This document shows, in pieces, positions 18,201-28,038 of a stretch of 64,000 nucleotides of DNA. The DNA lies in NCBI GenBank assembly GCA_964457755.1, contig CAYWGC010000008.1, forward strand, positions 24,692 through 88,691. The letters run 5' to 3'. Position 1 is the first letter of the stretch. Every line of letters starts with the position of its first letter. A program made the position numbers and the translations under genes. Source of the DNA: Tharpella sp964457755 (GTDB taxonomy: Bacteria; Desulfobacterota; Anaeroferrophillalia; Anaeroferrophillales; Tharpellaceae). The notes below the pieces were generated by a model. The model was not told where the DNA came from. It was given only the letters and a program-made list of their open reading frames with translations, and ran no database searches.

Positions 18201-18932
18201 TTGCGTGACCGTCAGGGAGAGATTCATCTTAATCTGCCGGTCAAAGGTGAACTGAATGATCCCAAGTTCAGTTTGGGCGGGATTATCGTCAAGGTGTTTG
18301 TCAACCTTATAACTAAGGCGATCACTTCACCTTTTGCCTTGATTGGCTCTCTTGCCGGTGGTGGCGAAGAGCTTAATCTTGTCTCCTTTGCCGCAGGTCA
18401 GGTGAATCTTGATGAAACTGCACTTGCCCGGCTTGATAAGCTAGCCGGGGTTCTCTACGATCGGCCCGGTTTGAAAGTTGAGATCGCGGGTCGGGCCGAT
18501 GCCGTAAGTGATCGCCAGGCCTTGCATGAAGATCATTTCAAAAAGCTTTTGCAGGTTCAGAAATTCAAGGAAGTCGTGGGCCGCAACCAGGATCTGCATT
18601 CTCCTGATCAGGTGGTTGTTAAAGATGATGAATTTGCCCGTTATCTCTGGCAGGCTTACAAGGCAGCACCTTTTGCCAAAGAGAAAAATCTGCTGCGCAT
18701 GGTCAAAAAGATCGAGCCTGTAGAACAGGAGCGATTGCTCCGTGATTTTGTTAAAGTCAGTGATGATGAGTTAACTCTCCTGGCCCGCAATCGGGCGCGG
18801 GGAGTTATGGATTATATAAGCAAAAAAGGACCGGTCGAGAGCCAGCGTCTTTTTCTGGTCGATCCACAAGTTTTGCAGGGAGATCCCGTTGCAGCGGAAA
18901 AAGCCCGTCAGGTGGAGATGAAAATAAAATGA
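15255..18932 (+). CDS. AsmA-like DUF748 inner-membrane-anchored protein
   Basis: 1225 residues. One N-terminal membrane anchor (about 18-40, after a basic start) is followed by a long periplasmic beta-rich body typical of AsmA/YhdP/TamB-type repeats, starting RLPEFLQRSATIDQVRFNPFTLRLQ. Near residues 1045-1085 there is an OmpA-like segment (LKVEIAGRADAVSDRQAL) that is commonly seen at the end of DUF748 proteins. The family is thought to form grooves that carry phospholipid between inner and outer membrane; the exact role of DUF748 members is unproven. It lies close upstream of acnB (22 bp) but is functionally unrelated to it. Confidence 0.85.
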   Translation: MSDQEKPKKRMLPGRRKILLSVFLVLFIYTLSGFFFLPWLLKTQAEKRLPEFLQRSATIDQVRFNPFTLRLQIDGFVVNGRQSQAPLLKVDSLLADCAGFLSLSNRALVLEKIDIQGPYLKIVKNEDASFNFSDLLPATPKPDEELKEKPETKGQGFRFSLNNISVGGGIVEIADQSRDIFHWINDITIGLPQISNLPQLVETNIQPSFAAVVNGTPLVVGGQSKPFAKTLETSFDINIDELDLAYYLSYLPQDRNFTVTDGSLTTRLNLAYLQSENEVPRLTLSGTARVNNVLISGQGEEKQHRFVFLPELKVDFGPGNLLDGELFLSEIVIRKPEVNLFFKPDGVFYLPMLVAAVSEDGTRPASESNLKSVSDPEPQSRESKKFVFKLDRLSLEEGVVGLRDERVVPPFSARMAPVELELKNFSNVGDHSAHYNVKLQSDAGETLLGDGDFSVDPLNLMTHFALDNLPLARYAAYYQKYFAGQLDGGGLRLAGELFFAQKEGGELELQLQDLECGLSDIKISSPDGQPVLALPSLLMAQSRIDLNKREFVIGFLEGEKGSLNLLRRPDNVINLTDLIPPVSAKESTAKEVLPENLPVVSVEVTPAWYLFLEKGRLLDFQVIFKDQVPAAKTEIKVDKINLAIKQLGTAEGESGDFKLDLRLAQRGQLSLKGPLSLAPLQADFAVDLRNVPLKIFQSYLGEHLDLVLVKGEAALKGAFSFRQEASVGPSIDFSGKAAIADLKTVDGWSGTEILSLQNLKLAGISLRNQPPALSVLKCSADGLQANFVKEVDGRSNLELLLVEKNVEPEIIDPVVANGSAIEVKSAPAMALEFKKIALDESSIAFIDRSLSPSFKISLDDLGGEVVGLTSLGEKPAEVKLAGKLNGQAPVSVVGFIDPLAEDLYVDLKIDGQGIGMTDLTPYSGKFIGYAIGKGKISLDLTCKVEQQKLTSSNAIFLDQFDFGSAVESPDAFNLPVKLAVALLRDRQGEIHLNLPVKGELNDPKFSLGGIIVKVFVNLITKAITSPFALIGSLAGGGEELNLVSFAAGQVNLDETALARLDKLAGVLYDRPGLKVEIAGRADAVSDRQALHEDHFKKLLQVQKFKEVVGRNQDLHSPDQVVVKDDEFARYLWQAYKAAPFAKEKNLLRMVKKIEPVEQERLLRDFVKVSDDELTLLARNRARGVMDYISKKGPVESQRLFLVDPQVLQGDPVAAEKARQVEMKIK

Positions 18933-18954
18933 GTTTTAAGGAGAGTATAAAAAT

Positions 18955-21504
18955 ATGGAAATTTTAAAAGAGTATCACAAGGCCGCTGAGCAGCGGCAAC
19001 GTTTGGGGGTACCGCCTCTGCCTTTGAGTGGCGTGCAGGTTACCGCAGTCATTGAATCTTTGGTGCTCAGCTCCGGAGATGAGCGCCAAAATCTTCTCTA
19101 TTTATTGCGTGAAAGGGTTAACCCGGGAGTCGATGAGGCGGCCGGGGTCAAGGCTGATTTTTTGGCTGAGGTGATCAGTGGGCGCTCTGATAGGGTTGGG
19201 ATCTCGGCTCTGGAGGCGGTTCAATGGCTCGGGACGATGCGGGGTGGCTATAATCTGACTCCGCTACTTGAAACTATGGATGATAAAAGACCTGAAGTGG
19301 CGGCTGCCGCAATTCATGCCTTAAAGCATACCTTGTTGGTCTATGATGCTTTTGCCTGGGTGGTAGAAGAGTTTAAAAAAGGTCATCCGGGGGCGCAGTT
19401 ACTGCTTGAATCCTGGGGGGCTGCGGAGTGGTTTAAGGCGCGCTCTAAGTTATCTAAAGAGTTAGTGTTGACGGTTTTTAAAGTGCCGGGAGAGACTAAT
19501 ACCGATGATCTTTCGCCCGCTTCGGAGGCTTCCAGTCGCAGTGATATTCCACTGCACGCTCAGGCGATGCTTGCCGCCCGGATTGAAAACCCTCTACAGC
19601 AACTCGAAAAATTAATAAATCTGGGCAATCCGATTGTCTATGTCGGCGATGTTGTCGGCACCGGCAGCAGTCGTAAATCGGCGATCAACTCTCTGCAATG
19701 GCATTTGGGCAGTGATCTTCCCGGAGTGCCCAATAAACGCGGGGGTGGGGTTATCATCGGCAGTATAATAGCGCCGATATTTTTCAATACAGCCGAAGAT
19801 TCTGGAGCCTTGCCCTTGGAGGCTCCGGTTGCTGAGCTTACAACCGGTGATGTTATAACCGTAAGGCCCTTTACCGGAGAGATTGAAAGAAATGGGCAAG
19901 TAGTCAGTCGTTTTAAACTGCAACCCAATACCCTGGCCGATGAATATCGGGCCGGCGGGAGAATCCCTCTGCTTATTGGTCGCGAACTTACCGGTCGGGC
20001 GCGCCAAGTTTTGGGGCTTACTGAGACGGAAATCTTTGTCCGGCCCCGGCAGCCCGAGCCTTCGACTGCCGGCTATAGTCTGGCCCAGAAAATTGTCGGT
20101 CGCGCCTGTGGCCTTGAAGGGGTGCAGCCGGGGATGTATGTTGAGCCCATGGTGACGACGGTTGGCAGTCAGGATACGACCGGGCCCATGACCCGGGATG
20201 AAATCAAAGAGCTGGCTGCCTTAAATTTTTCTGCCGATCTCGTGATGCAGTCGTTCTGTCATACGGCCGCCTATCCGCAGCCGGTCGATGTCAAGATGCA
20301 TCGTCAATTACCTGGTTTTATCAAAGATCGTTGCGGGGTCTCTTTAAAGCCCGGTGATGGTGTGATTCACTCCTGGCTCAATCGTCTGCTCTTGCCTGAT
20401 ACTTTGGGGACCGGGGCCGATTCTCATACCCGTTTTCCGCTTGGTATCTCTTTTCCGGCGGGCTCGGGTTTGGTTGCCTTTGCCGCGGTTTCAGGGTTGA
20501 TGCCGCTCGATATGCCGGAAAGTGTTTTGGTGCGTTTCTCCGGCAAATTGCAGCCTGGGATAACCTTGCGTGATCTTGTCAACGCTATTCCCTTGCAGGC
20601 CATTGCGGAAGGTTTACTGACGGTTGCGAAAGAGGCTAAAAAGAATATCTTTGCGGGGCGCATTCTTGAAATACAAGGTTTCGAAGAGCTTTCCTGTGAG
20701 CAGGCCTTTGAGCTCTCTGACGCCTCAGCCGAGCGCAGTGCAGCAGCTTGTACAGTACAGCTTGGGGTTGCCCCGGTAAAGAGTTTTCTGATCTCTAATG
20801 CAGCTTTGATCGATAAGCTGGTGGTCTCCGGTTATGGGGATGCTGAAACCTTAAAGCGGCGGGCCCGGGCGATGCGGGGTTGGCTGGCTGAGCCGCAACT
20901 TTTACGGGCCGATGACAAGGCTCACTATGCGGCAGTCCTCGATATTGATATGAGTCGGATAAAAGAGCCGATTCTGGCCTGTCCCAACGATCCCGATGAT
21001 GTCGCTACATTGAGCACGATTCTGGCCGATGAGCAACGTCAACAAAAGATTGATGAGGTTTTTGTCGGCAGCTGTATGACCAATATTGGTCATTTCCGGG
21101 CTGTTGGTGAGATCTTACGGGATGAGGGCCAGGTCCCGGTACGCCTCTGGTTGACGCCGCCGACAAGAATGGATGGCGATCAATTAAAAGCTGAGGGGTA
21201 CTATTCGCTTTTTGGTAAAGCCGGAGCCCGCATCGAGATCCCCGGTTGCAGCCTTTGCATGGGCAATCAGGCCCGCGTGGCCGATGGGGCGATAGTTTTT
21301 TCGACCTCAACCCGCAATTTTGATAACCGTCTCGGTAAAGACGCACAAGTCTATCTCGGCTCGGCCGAACTGGCTGCCGTTACGGCCCTTTTAGGTCGTT
21401 TGCCAACCGTTGCTGAGTACCTGGAAGTTGTTCAACGTAAGCTTCCCCTTGAAAAGCATGCAATGGTCTACAGGTATCTTGACTTTAGCCGAGATTCTGC
21501 ATAA
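18955..21504 (+). CDS. acnB: aconitate hydratase B
   Basis: 849 residues, full length for the AcnB family: N-terminal HEAT-like domain (about 1-160), then the swivel domain, and the catalytic domains with [4Fe-4S] ligands. The cluster cysteines are in GSCMTNIGHFR (about 703) and the PGCSLCMGNQ pair (about 764-767). It interconverts citrate and isocitrate in the TCA cycle; the Fe-S cluster is oxygen-sensitive. AAGGAG lies properly before the ATG. AcnB can also act as an RNA-binding iron sensor in some bacteria, which cannot be judged here. Confidence 0.96.
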   Translation: MEILKEYHKAAEQRQRLGVPPLPLSGVQVTAVIESLVLSSGDERQNLLYLLRERVNPGVDEAAGVKADFLAEVISGRSDRVGISALEAVQWLGTMRGGYNLTPLLETMDDKRPEVAAAAIHALKHTLLVYDAFAWVVEEFKKGHPGAQLLLESWGAAEWFKARSKLSKELVLTVFKVPGETNTDDLSPASEASSRSDIPLHAQAMLAARIENPLQQLEKLINLGNPIVYVGDVVGTGSSRKSAINSLQWHLGSDLPGVPNKRGGGVIIGSIIAPIFFNTAEDSGALPLEAPVAELTTGDVITVRPFTGEIERNGQVVSRFKLQPNTLADEYRAGGRIPLLIGRELTGRARQVLGLTETEIFVRPRQPEPSTAGYSLAQKIVGRACGLEGVQPGMYVEPMVTTVGSQDTTGPMTRDEIKELAALNFSADLVMQSFCHTAAYPQPVDVKMHRQLPGFIKDRCGVSLKPGDGVIHSWLNRLLLPDTLGTGADSHTRFPLGISFPAGSGLVAFAAVSGLMPLDMPESVLVRFSGKLQPGITLRDLVNAIPLQAIAEGLLTVAKEAKKNIFAGRILEIQGFEELSCEQAFELSDASAERSAAACTVQLGVAPVKSFLISNAALIDKLVVSGYGDAETLKRRARAMRGWLAEPQLLRADDKAHYAAVLDIDMSRIKEPILACPNDPDDVATLSTILADEQRQQKIDEVFVGSCMTNIGHFRAVGEILRDEGQVPVRLWLTPPTRMDGDQLKAEGYYSLFGKAGARIEIPGCSLCMGNQARVADGAIVFSTSTRNFDNRLGKDAQVYLGSAELAAVTALLGRLPTVAEYLEVVQRKLPLEKHAMVYRYLDFSRDSA

Positions 21505-21507
21505 AAC

Positions 21508-21537
21508 TTGACAATGGCACCATGAAAATGCTAATCT
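21508..21537 (+). promoter_or_regulatory. probable sigma70 promoter of uspA
   Basis: TTGACA (21508-21513), an 18-bp spacer and TAATCT (21532-21537) lie about 48 bp upstream of the UspA start. It begins immediately after the acnB stop codon. Confidence 0.5.
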
Positions 21538-21584
21538 TTGCGTTTCGCCGATAGCTAATTTATTGTTTTTTTGGAGGTGAACCA

Positions 21585-22058
21585 ATGGCTGACCGTTTTG
21601 AAAAAGTTCTCCTGGCAATCGATTTTTCTGCTTCAATGGATGATGTGATTGCGGTTGGTGTTAAATTCGCCCAAAATTATGACGCTTCAGTAACGTTGCT
21701 CAATGTTGTCGAGGAGGGCTTTGCCTTTTCCGGGCTTGATGGTATCAGTCTGCCGGTAGAGGATCTCGCGAGTTTGCAAAACTATTCAGCGAGCCGTTTG
21801 GCATCTCTGCAGAAAAAGATGGACGCTTTGGTGGTTAAGTTGCAAGCTGATGGCGTTGCTGCCGAGGGTCGGGTGATCGAAGGCCATCCGGCGGCGATGA
21901 TTGTTGATGAGGCCGAAAGCGGGGGTTTTGCTGCCATTTTTATGGGTTCGCATGGTTGGTCTGGAATTAAAAAATTTCTGATGGGCAGCGTTGCCGAAAA
22001 TGTTGTCAAGAATTCACGTTGCTCGGTGATGGTAGTTAGGCCTGTTGTCGAAGAGTAA
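21585..22058 (+). CDS. universal stress protein, ATP-binding type
   Basis: 157 residues, one UspA domain. The C-terminal nucleotide-binding signature G2xG9xGS is present (GSHGWSGIKKFLMGS), so it belongs to the ATP-binding subclass. The N-terminus FEKVLLAIDFSAS is canonical. GGAGGTGA precedes the ATG. A cytoplasmic stress-responsive protein of uncertain biochemical role; it has its own promoter between acnB and purB. Confidence 0.92.
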   Translation: MADRFEKVLLAIDFSASMDDVIAVGVKFAQNYDASVTLLNVVEEGFAFSGLDGISLPVEDLASLQNYSASRLASLQKKMDALVVKLQADGVAAEGRVIEGHPAAMIVDEAESGGFAAIFMGSHGWSGIKKFLMGSVAENVVKNSRCSVMVVRPVVEE

Positions 22059-22116
22059 CGGGTGTAGCGTATTGAAAGATATCTGTTGACCTTTTAAATT
22101 ATGGAATGACCAAATT

Positions 22117-23412
<1,296 letters not shown>

Positions 23413-23437
23413 TTCAGTAGATAAAGGATTTTGAAAA

Positions 23438-24148
23438 ATGGAACGTCGCGAAAAATTGTACGAGGGCAAGGCCAAGATCGTCTACGCAACTGATGATCCA
23501 GAAATGAATATTCTTTATTTCAAGGATGATGCGACCGCTTTCAACGGTGCTAAAAAAGGCACTATCCTGGATAAAGGGGTGATCAATAATAAGGTTTCGG
23601 CCAAGCTCTTTGAGATGTTGGCTGAAAATGGGATTGAGAGTCATTTTGTCGAGCAACTATCGGATCGGGAGATGTTGGTAAAAAAAGTTGATATCGTGCT
23701 TGTTGAGGTTGTGGTGCGCAACTATATTGCCGGGAGCCTGGCCAAAAGAATGGGTCGTGACGAGGGTGAGAAATTGCCACAGATAATCGTTGAATATTAT
23801 TACAAGGATGATGCCCTTAACGATCCCATGATCAATCGTGATCATGTCCTGGTTTTTAACCTGGCGACGGCCGCGCAGATTGATGCTGTCCGTGAACTTG
23901 CTCTTAAGGTAAACCAGGTGTTGATTGACTATCTTTATGAGCGCGATATTCTGCTGGTCGATTTTAAACTTGAATTCGGGCTCTACCAGGGTCGGATGTT
24001 ATTGGCGGATGAGATATGTCCCGATACCTGTCGTCTCTGGGACCGTCAGACCCTCAAAAAACTTGACAAAGATCGCTTCCGTCAAGAACTCGGCAATGTC
24101 GAAGAGGCTTACCTTGAAATCTGTCGTCGGGTTTGTGGTGAACTTTAG
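23438..24148 (+). CDS. purC: SAICAR synthase (phosphoribosylaminoimidazole-succinocarboxamide synthase)
   Basis: 236 residues, the usual short bacterial form. It starts LYEGKAKIVYATDDP and carries the conserved DDATAFNG, VVRNYIAGSLAKR and LVDFKLEFG stretches, with DEICPDTCRLWD near 190-201. It condenses CAIR with aspartate using ATP. Translation is probably coupled to aroB, which begins 4 bp after the stop. Confidence 0.96.
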   Translation: MERREKLYEGKAKIVYATDDPEMNILYFKDDATAFNGAKKGTILDKGVINNKVSAKLFEMLAENGIESHFVEQLSDREMLVKKVDIVLVEVVVRNYIAGSLAKRMGRDEGEKLPQIIVEYYYKDDALNDPMINRDHVLVFNLATAAQIDAVRELALKVNQVLIDYLYERDILLVDFKLEFGLYQGRMLLADEICPDTCRLWDRQTLKKLDKDRFRQELGNVEEAYLEICRRVCGEL

Positions 24149-24151
24149 AGA

Positions 24152-25261
24152 ATGCCTTCTCATAAATTAACAGTTTTACTCGAATCGCGCAGTTATTCGA
24201 TTCATATTGGTTCAGGTTTGACCAGGGTGGGGAGTGATGGCCTATTATTGCCCAGATTGCGCGGTAATCAAGGGGTTGTCGTTACTAATACGACGATTGC
24301 TCCACTCTATTTGCGGCGGGTGCAGGAGTGGCTGGCGGCGGCCGGTTATGAAAGTACTGCGATAATTCTGCCCGATGGCGAAGAGTATAAAACCCATGAG
24401 GTTTTGCAACGTCTCTATCAAGAGATATTTAAGGCAGGTATACAGCGTAATGGATTCATCTGTGCCTTAGGGGGTGGTGTGGTTGGCGATCTTGCCGGTT
24501 TCGCGGCCGCAACCTATATGCGGGGGATCGACCTTATTCATATACCCACTACTATTTTGGCTCAGGTTGACAGCTCTATTGGCGGTAAAAACGGGGTTAA
24601 TCTTGAAGTCGGTAAAAATCTCATTGGGACTATCTATCAGCCGCGGGTTGTAATTTCTGATGTTGATTTTATTTCTACCTTGCCAGAACGCGAGTCGATT
24701 TGCGGGTTTGGTGAAGTGGTAAAATATGGTCTTTTGGCAGGTGATGATTTTATATCTTTTCTGGAGATGAACCAGACCGAGATTGTCGAACGCAATCCTC
24801 GAAGTCTGGCAATTATGACGCATTCGTGCAGTCGTATCAAGGCTGACTACGTTGTTCGTGACGAACATGATCTTTTGGGGGTGCGGGCCGCTCTTAATTT
24901 AGGTCACACTGTTGGTCATGCTTTAGAGAAGATGTCTGCGTATAAGAATCTTGGACATGGCGAAGCTGTGGCCATCGGTCTGGTTTGTGCCCTGTCGCTT
25001 TCGTTAAAGATGAAGTTGTTAGCTGAAACCGCTTTTCAGAGAGCCTTACGGCTTTTGCAACTGTATGGTTTGCCAATGTTGCTGCCGGCTGAGGCTGACC
25101 CCGATGCGATTATCGATTTGATGCGTCGTGACAAAAAATCTGACGGTGGTCTGTCTATGGTTCTATTGCGAGGTCTTGGCGACCCCCATCTCGATAATAA
25201 TATTAACAGCGGGCTTTTGCGAGATGTTCTCGAACGTTGTAAAAAACCTTTACTCTTTTAG
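24152..25261 (+). CDS. aroB: 3-dehydroquinate synthase
   Basis: 369 residues. It uses NAD and a divalent metal to close DAHP to 3-dehydroquinate in the shikimate pathway. Seen in the sequence: the NAD-binding GGGVVGDLAGFAAATYMRG, the IPTTILAQVDSSIGGKNGVN stretch, and the metal-binding histidines of NLGHTVGHALE and GHGEAVAIG. Length is complete. It starts 4 bp after purC and is followed by ccdA after 13 bp, so a purB-purC-aroB-ccdA transcript is likely. Confidence 0.96.
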   Translation: MPSHKLTVLLESRSYSIHIGSGLTRVGSDGLLLPRLRGNQGVVVTNTTIAPLYLRRVQEWLAAAGYESTAIILPDGEEYKTHEVLQRLYQEIFKAGIQRNGFICALGGGVVGDLAGFAAATYMRGIDLIHIPTTILAQVDSSIGGKNGVNLEVGKNLIGTIYQPRVVISDVDFISTLPERESICGFGEVVKYGLLAGDDFISFLEMNQTEIVERNPRSLAIMTHSCSRIKADYVVRDEHDLLGVRAALNLGHTVGHALEKMSAYKNLGHGEAVAIGLVCALSLSLKMKLLAETAFQRALRLLQLYGLPMLLPAEADPDAIIDLMRRDKKSDGGLSMVLLRGLGDPHLDNNINSGLLRDVLERCKKPLLF

Positions 25262-25273
25262 TTACTCTCTATT

Positions 25274-26008
25274 ATGGAATCATCTACTTCTCAAATATCA
25301 CTGTTGATCGCTTTTACGGCTGGGGTTTTATCCTTTATTTCACCTTGTGTCTTGCCGCTCATTCCCTCCTATCTGACCTATATTACCGGCATCTCTTTTG
25401 ATGAGCTGGTTGAGAGTCAGAGTCGTTCGGTGCGGCGGCGTACTCTTTTTCACTCCCTCTTTTTTATTCTCGGGTTTACTTTGGTTTTTGTGGCCCTGGG
25501 GGCTTCGGCGACCTATGTCGGTAATTTCTTCCAGGAGAACCAGGCTCTCATCCGGAGGGTTGGCGGAGTTATCGTAATATTGCTTGGTATTCACATTACA
25601 GGACTCGTTAAACTCAATATCCTCGAACGGGAAAAACGGTTTGAATTCAATGATAAGCCTTTAGGGTACTTGGGTTCAGTTCTTGTTGGAATCGCCTTTG
25701 CCGCCGGTTGGACCCCTTGTATTGGTCCGATCCTGGCAAGTATTCTGCTCTACGCCAGCACTTCTGATAATGTTGGTGGTGGAATTATTTTATTGGTTGC
25801 TTACTCTCTGGGTTTAGGTTTGCCCTTTCTGGTTTCGGCCTTGGCGTTTAACACCTTCCTCGCTTACTTTTCACGTTTTAATCGATATCTGCGGATGGTG
25901 AGTATTGTCAGTGGTATTTTTCTCGTGATCGTCGGTTTCTTGTTGATATTTGATTGGCTCTCCATCTTTGCCCAATATCTTAATATGTTTCTTCCTCAAA
26001 CAGGTTGA
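25274..26008 (+). CDS. ccdA: CcdA/DsbD-like thiol transporter for cytochrome c biogenesis
   Basis: 244 residues with six predicted membrane helices. The paired cysteines sit in the characteristic prolines-rich motifs ISPCVLPLIPSY (about residue 25) and GWTPCIGPI (about 152). The CcdA family passes reducing equivalents from cytoplasmic thioredoxin to periplasmic thiol proteins, which are needed to reduce CxxCH apocytochromes. This fits a c-type cytochrome-rich anaerobe and the haem-c receptor encoded at 7996-9612. No thioredoxin-like ResA partner is adjacent. Confidence 0.9.
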   Translation: MESSTSQISLLIAFTAGVLSFISPCVLPLIPSYLTYITGISFDELVESQSRSVRRRTLFHSLFFILGFTLVFVALGASATYVGNFFQENQALIRRVGGVIVILLGIHITGLVKLNILEREKRFEFNDKPLGYLGSVLVGIAFAAGWTPCIGPILASILLYASTSDNVGGGIILLVAYSLGLGLPFLVSALAFNTFLAYFSRFNRYLRMVSIVSGIFLVIVGFLLIFDWLSIFAQYLNMFLPQTG

Positions 26009-26033
26009 TACCCTCAGTGGATAAGGAAAACAG

Positions 26034-26216
26034 ATGAACAAAATTTTTATTCCTATATTGGAAGTTTTTGGTTTTTTCCTGGCAGTCTGCGGCATTGCCA
26101 TGTGGTTGATGCATGATCTCTTTATCTTAGCCTCTGTGGTCATTGGTGTCGGTGGCGTAATGGTCCTGCTTGGTATGTGGATTGAAAAGAAGTACGTTGG
26201 CTATTATGAAGACTGA
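26034..26216 (+). CDS. small two-helix membrane protein
   Basis: 60 residues, almost entirely hydrophobic, with two predicted membrane helices (about 6-27 and 31-51) and a short charged C-terminus (EKKYVGYYED). An AAGGAA site precedes the ATG. It lies 25 bp after ccdA and is probably the last gene of that unit. No family recognised. Confidence 0.65.
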   Translation: MNKIFIPILEVFGFFLAVCGIAMWLMHDLFILASVVIGVGGVMVLLGMWIEKKYVGYYED

Positions 26217-26251
26217 GTTAGCCCTAGTCTAATTGGAAAAAGGTGAGTTTT

Positions 26252-27892
26252 ATGGGAAAAATAAAACCGGCATCTTTTATAGCTGAAATAAAAAATAATA
26301 TTGTTGAAAACGACTCAGTCAAAGCGAGTGTGGTGCTTTCCCATATTGCCGAGATGGATCTGAGCGTGCAGAAAGAGGCCTTTGATCTTTTCTGGCAGGG
26401 TACGCCCGAATTTGCGATACCGCTACTGGCTACAATTCTCGACAATTTCCCCTATTTGACGAACTCGTTTCCCGATCTTAAAGAGCGCCTCGTGGCCCGC
26501 ATTCTTTCAGCTCCTGCTGTTTATCTGGAACTTCTGCAAGATCAAAAAGCAGAAAGTCGTGGCTACCTTATTGAACTGGCTGGCGAGATTGGGCTCGATG
26601 ATGCCTATCATGTTTTAATGGCCATTTTGGTTAATGAAGCCGATCGTGGCCTGCTTGAGAAAGTGGTTATTTCTTTGGGTGAAATTGGTGATTCCGGCGC
26701 GGCAGCTAATATCGCGGAACTCCTCTATACCGAAAATGATGATCTGGTTACCGCTGCAGTTAAGGCCTTGGGACAGATCGGATCAGCCATGGCGATTCAC
26801 CGGCTCAATGAAAAACTGGGCTATAAGATGGCGCTCGATTTTGCTATACTTGATGTTTTTTTTGAGGTGCAGTCGAATGAGTCAATAAAAAAACTGAACA
26901 ATACCCTGACTTCACACCATGCTCATATTCGTTCTCGGGGCAAGGAGAAACTTGTTGCTTTGGGTAGTAAAGCCTTGCCTGTATTGACTGAAAATCTTTT
27001 GCAGGGCGATCCTGATTTACTGATTCATACGCTGAATGTAATGGGAGATATTGGGGACGAGGGGGCAATTTCATCGATTCGTAAACTTATTCATAATCAG
27101 CCTCGTGACGCCAATGTGCGGTTTGCTGCCTATGAAACTTTAGGGCGTTTGCCGTTGACTAAGGGGGCCTATGTCTTGGCTGCGGGCTTGCAGGATCCGG
27201 TTGATAATGTTCGTTCGGCGGCCGCCACAGCGATTGATAGTAATTATAATGAGATTCTGGCAGCTGGCCTGAAGAATATTGTACGGGCCGCAGATGAAGA
27301 GGCCTTAGGCTTAGTGCGAACTATTATCGCAACTCAGAGTGGAACTATCTTTCTTGATTTGTTGGGAATCGATTTTTTCCGCAAAAATGCCTTTGAGTAC
27401 CTGACTGTGAAAGCTCATGCTGAGGTTCGTGAATATTTTATCTCTCAGCTTAAAGAGAATGGTTTTGAGAAGGAGGTTGTTGAGCTGAGTGGTGGTCGAG
27501 AAGAGGTTGTCGAGGTCAGTGTGGCGGCTAAAAAGCGGGTTGTGGCTATCGATGATTCAAAAATGATTTTGGGCATTTTCCGGAGCATGTTACATGCTTT
27601 AGGTTATGAGCCTTTTATCTTCATTGAACCCGAAGCGGCGGTTGAAGAGGTTTTTAAACTGAAACCTGATGCAGTTTTGACCGATCTTAATATGCCGGGG
27701 ATTACGGGCCTCGAGGTTACTCGCCGTATTCGTCAGGTCTTCAGTAAAGAAGAGATGCCGGTGATTATGGTTACTACGCAAAATGAAAATCAGGATAATA
27801 AGTCGGCCAAAACTGCTGGAGTCAATGAAATCATCCATAAACCTTTCACAAAAGAGGGGATTGGCGAAGCCTTGGCTCGTTATCTGGGGTGA
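26252..27892 (+). CDS. HEAT-repeat protein with C-terminal response-regulator receiver domain
   Basis: 546 residues from the ATG at 26252; a GTG nine bases earlier overlaps the AAGGTGAG ribosome-binding site and is unlikely. Residues about 1-420 are HEAT-like alpha repeats (for example SLGEIGDSGAAANIAELL and ALGQIGSAMAIHRLN). Residues 427-546 form a CheY-like receiver: acidic pair in VVAIDDSK, phospho-acceptor D478 in LTDLNMPG, and the conserved Lys in IIHKPF. There is no output domain, so the HEAT solenoid probably is the output, acting through protein binding. It converges on the chemosensory operon (cheR ends 147 bp away), which lacks a stand-alone CheY. Confidence 0.88.
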   Translation: MGKIKPASFIAEIKNNIVENDSVKASVVLSHIAEMDLSVQKEAFDLFWQGTPEFAIPLLATILDNFPYLTNSFPDLKERLVARILSAPAVYLELLQDQKAESRGYLIELAGEIGLDDAYHVLMAILVNEADRGLLEKVVISLGEIGDSGAAANIAELLYTENDDLVTAAVKALGQIGSAMAIHRLNEKLGYKMALDFAILDVFFEVQSNESIKKLNNTLTSHHAHIRSRGKEKLVALGSKALPVLTENLLQGDPDLLIHTLNVMGDIGDEGAISSIRKLIHNQPRDANVRFAAYETLGRLPLTKGAYVLAAGLQDPVDNVRSAAATAIDSNYNEILAAGLKNIVRAADEEALGLVRTIIATQSGTIFLDLLGIDFFRKNAFEYLTVKAHAEVREYFISQLKENGFEKEVVELSGGREEVVEVSVAAKKRVVAIDDSKMILGIFRSMLHALGYEPFIFIEPEAAVEEVFKLKPDAVLTDLNMPGITGLEVTRRIRQVFSKEEMPVIMVTTQNENQDNKSAKTAGVNEIIHKPFTKEGIGEALARYLG

Positions 27893-27920
27893 GTGATTTA
27901 AAGGAAATATAAATAACTAA

Positions 27921-27961
27921 AAAGAGGCGGCGGAGTAGATACTCCAGCGCCTCTTTTTTTG
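27921..27961 (+). terminator. terminator between the HEAT-receiver gene and cheR
   Basis: AGAGGCG..GGAGTA pairs with TACTCC..CGCCTCT, followed by seven T on the plus strand; an A-rich 5' flank gives a weaker U run in the other direction. Confidence 0.85.
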
Positions 27962-28038
27962 TTTTAAGCGTTCTTTTTCGATTAAACCTTTGGGTCTTTT
28001 GCCTGCCTTTGCGCCTGAGGTTGCGGGCATTGTCCGTG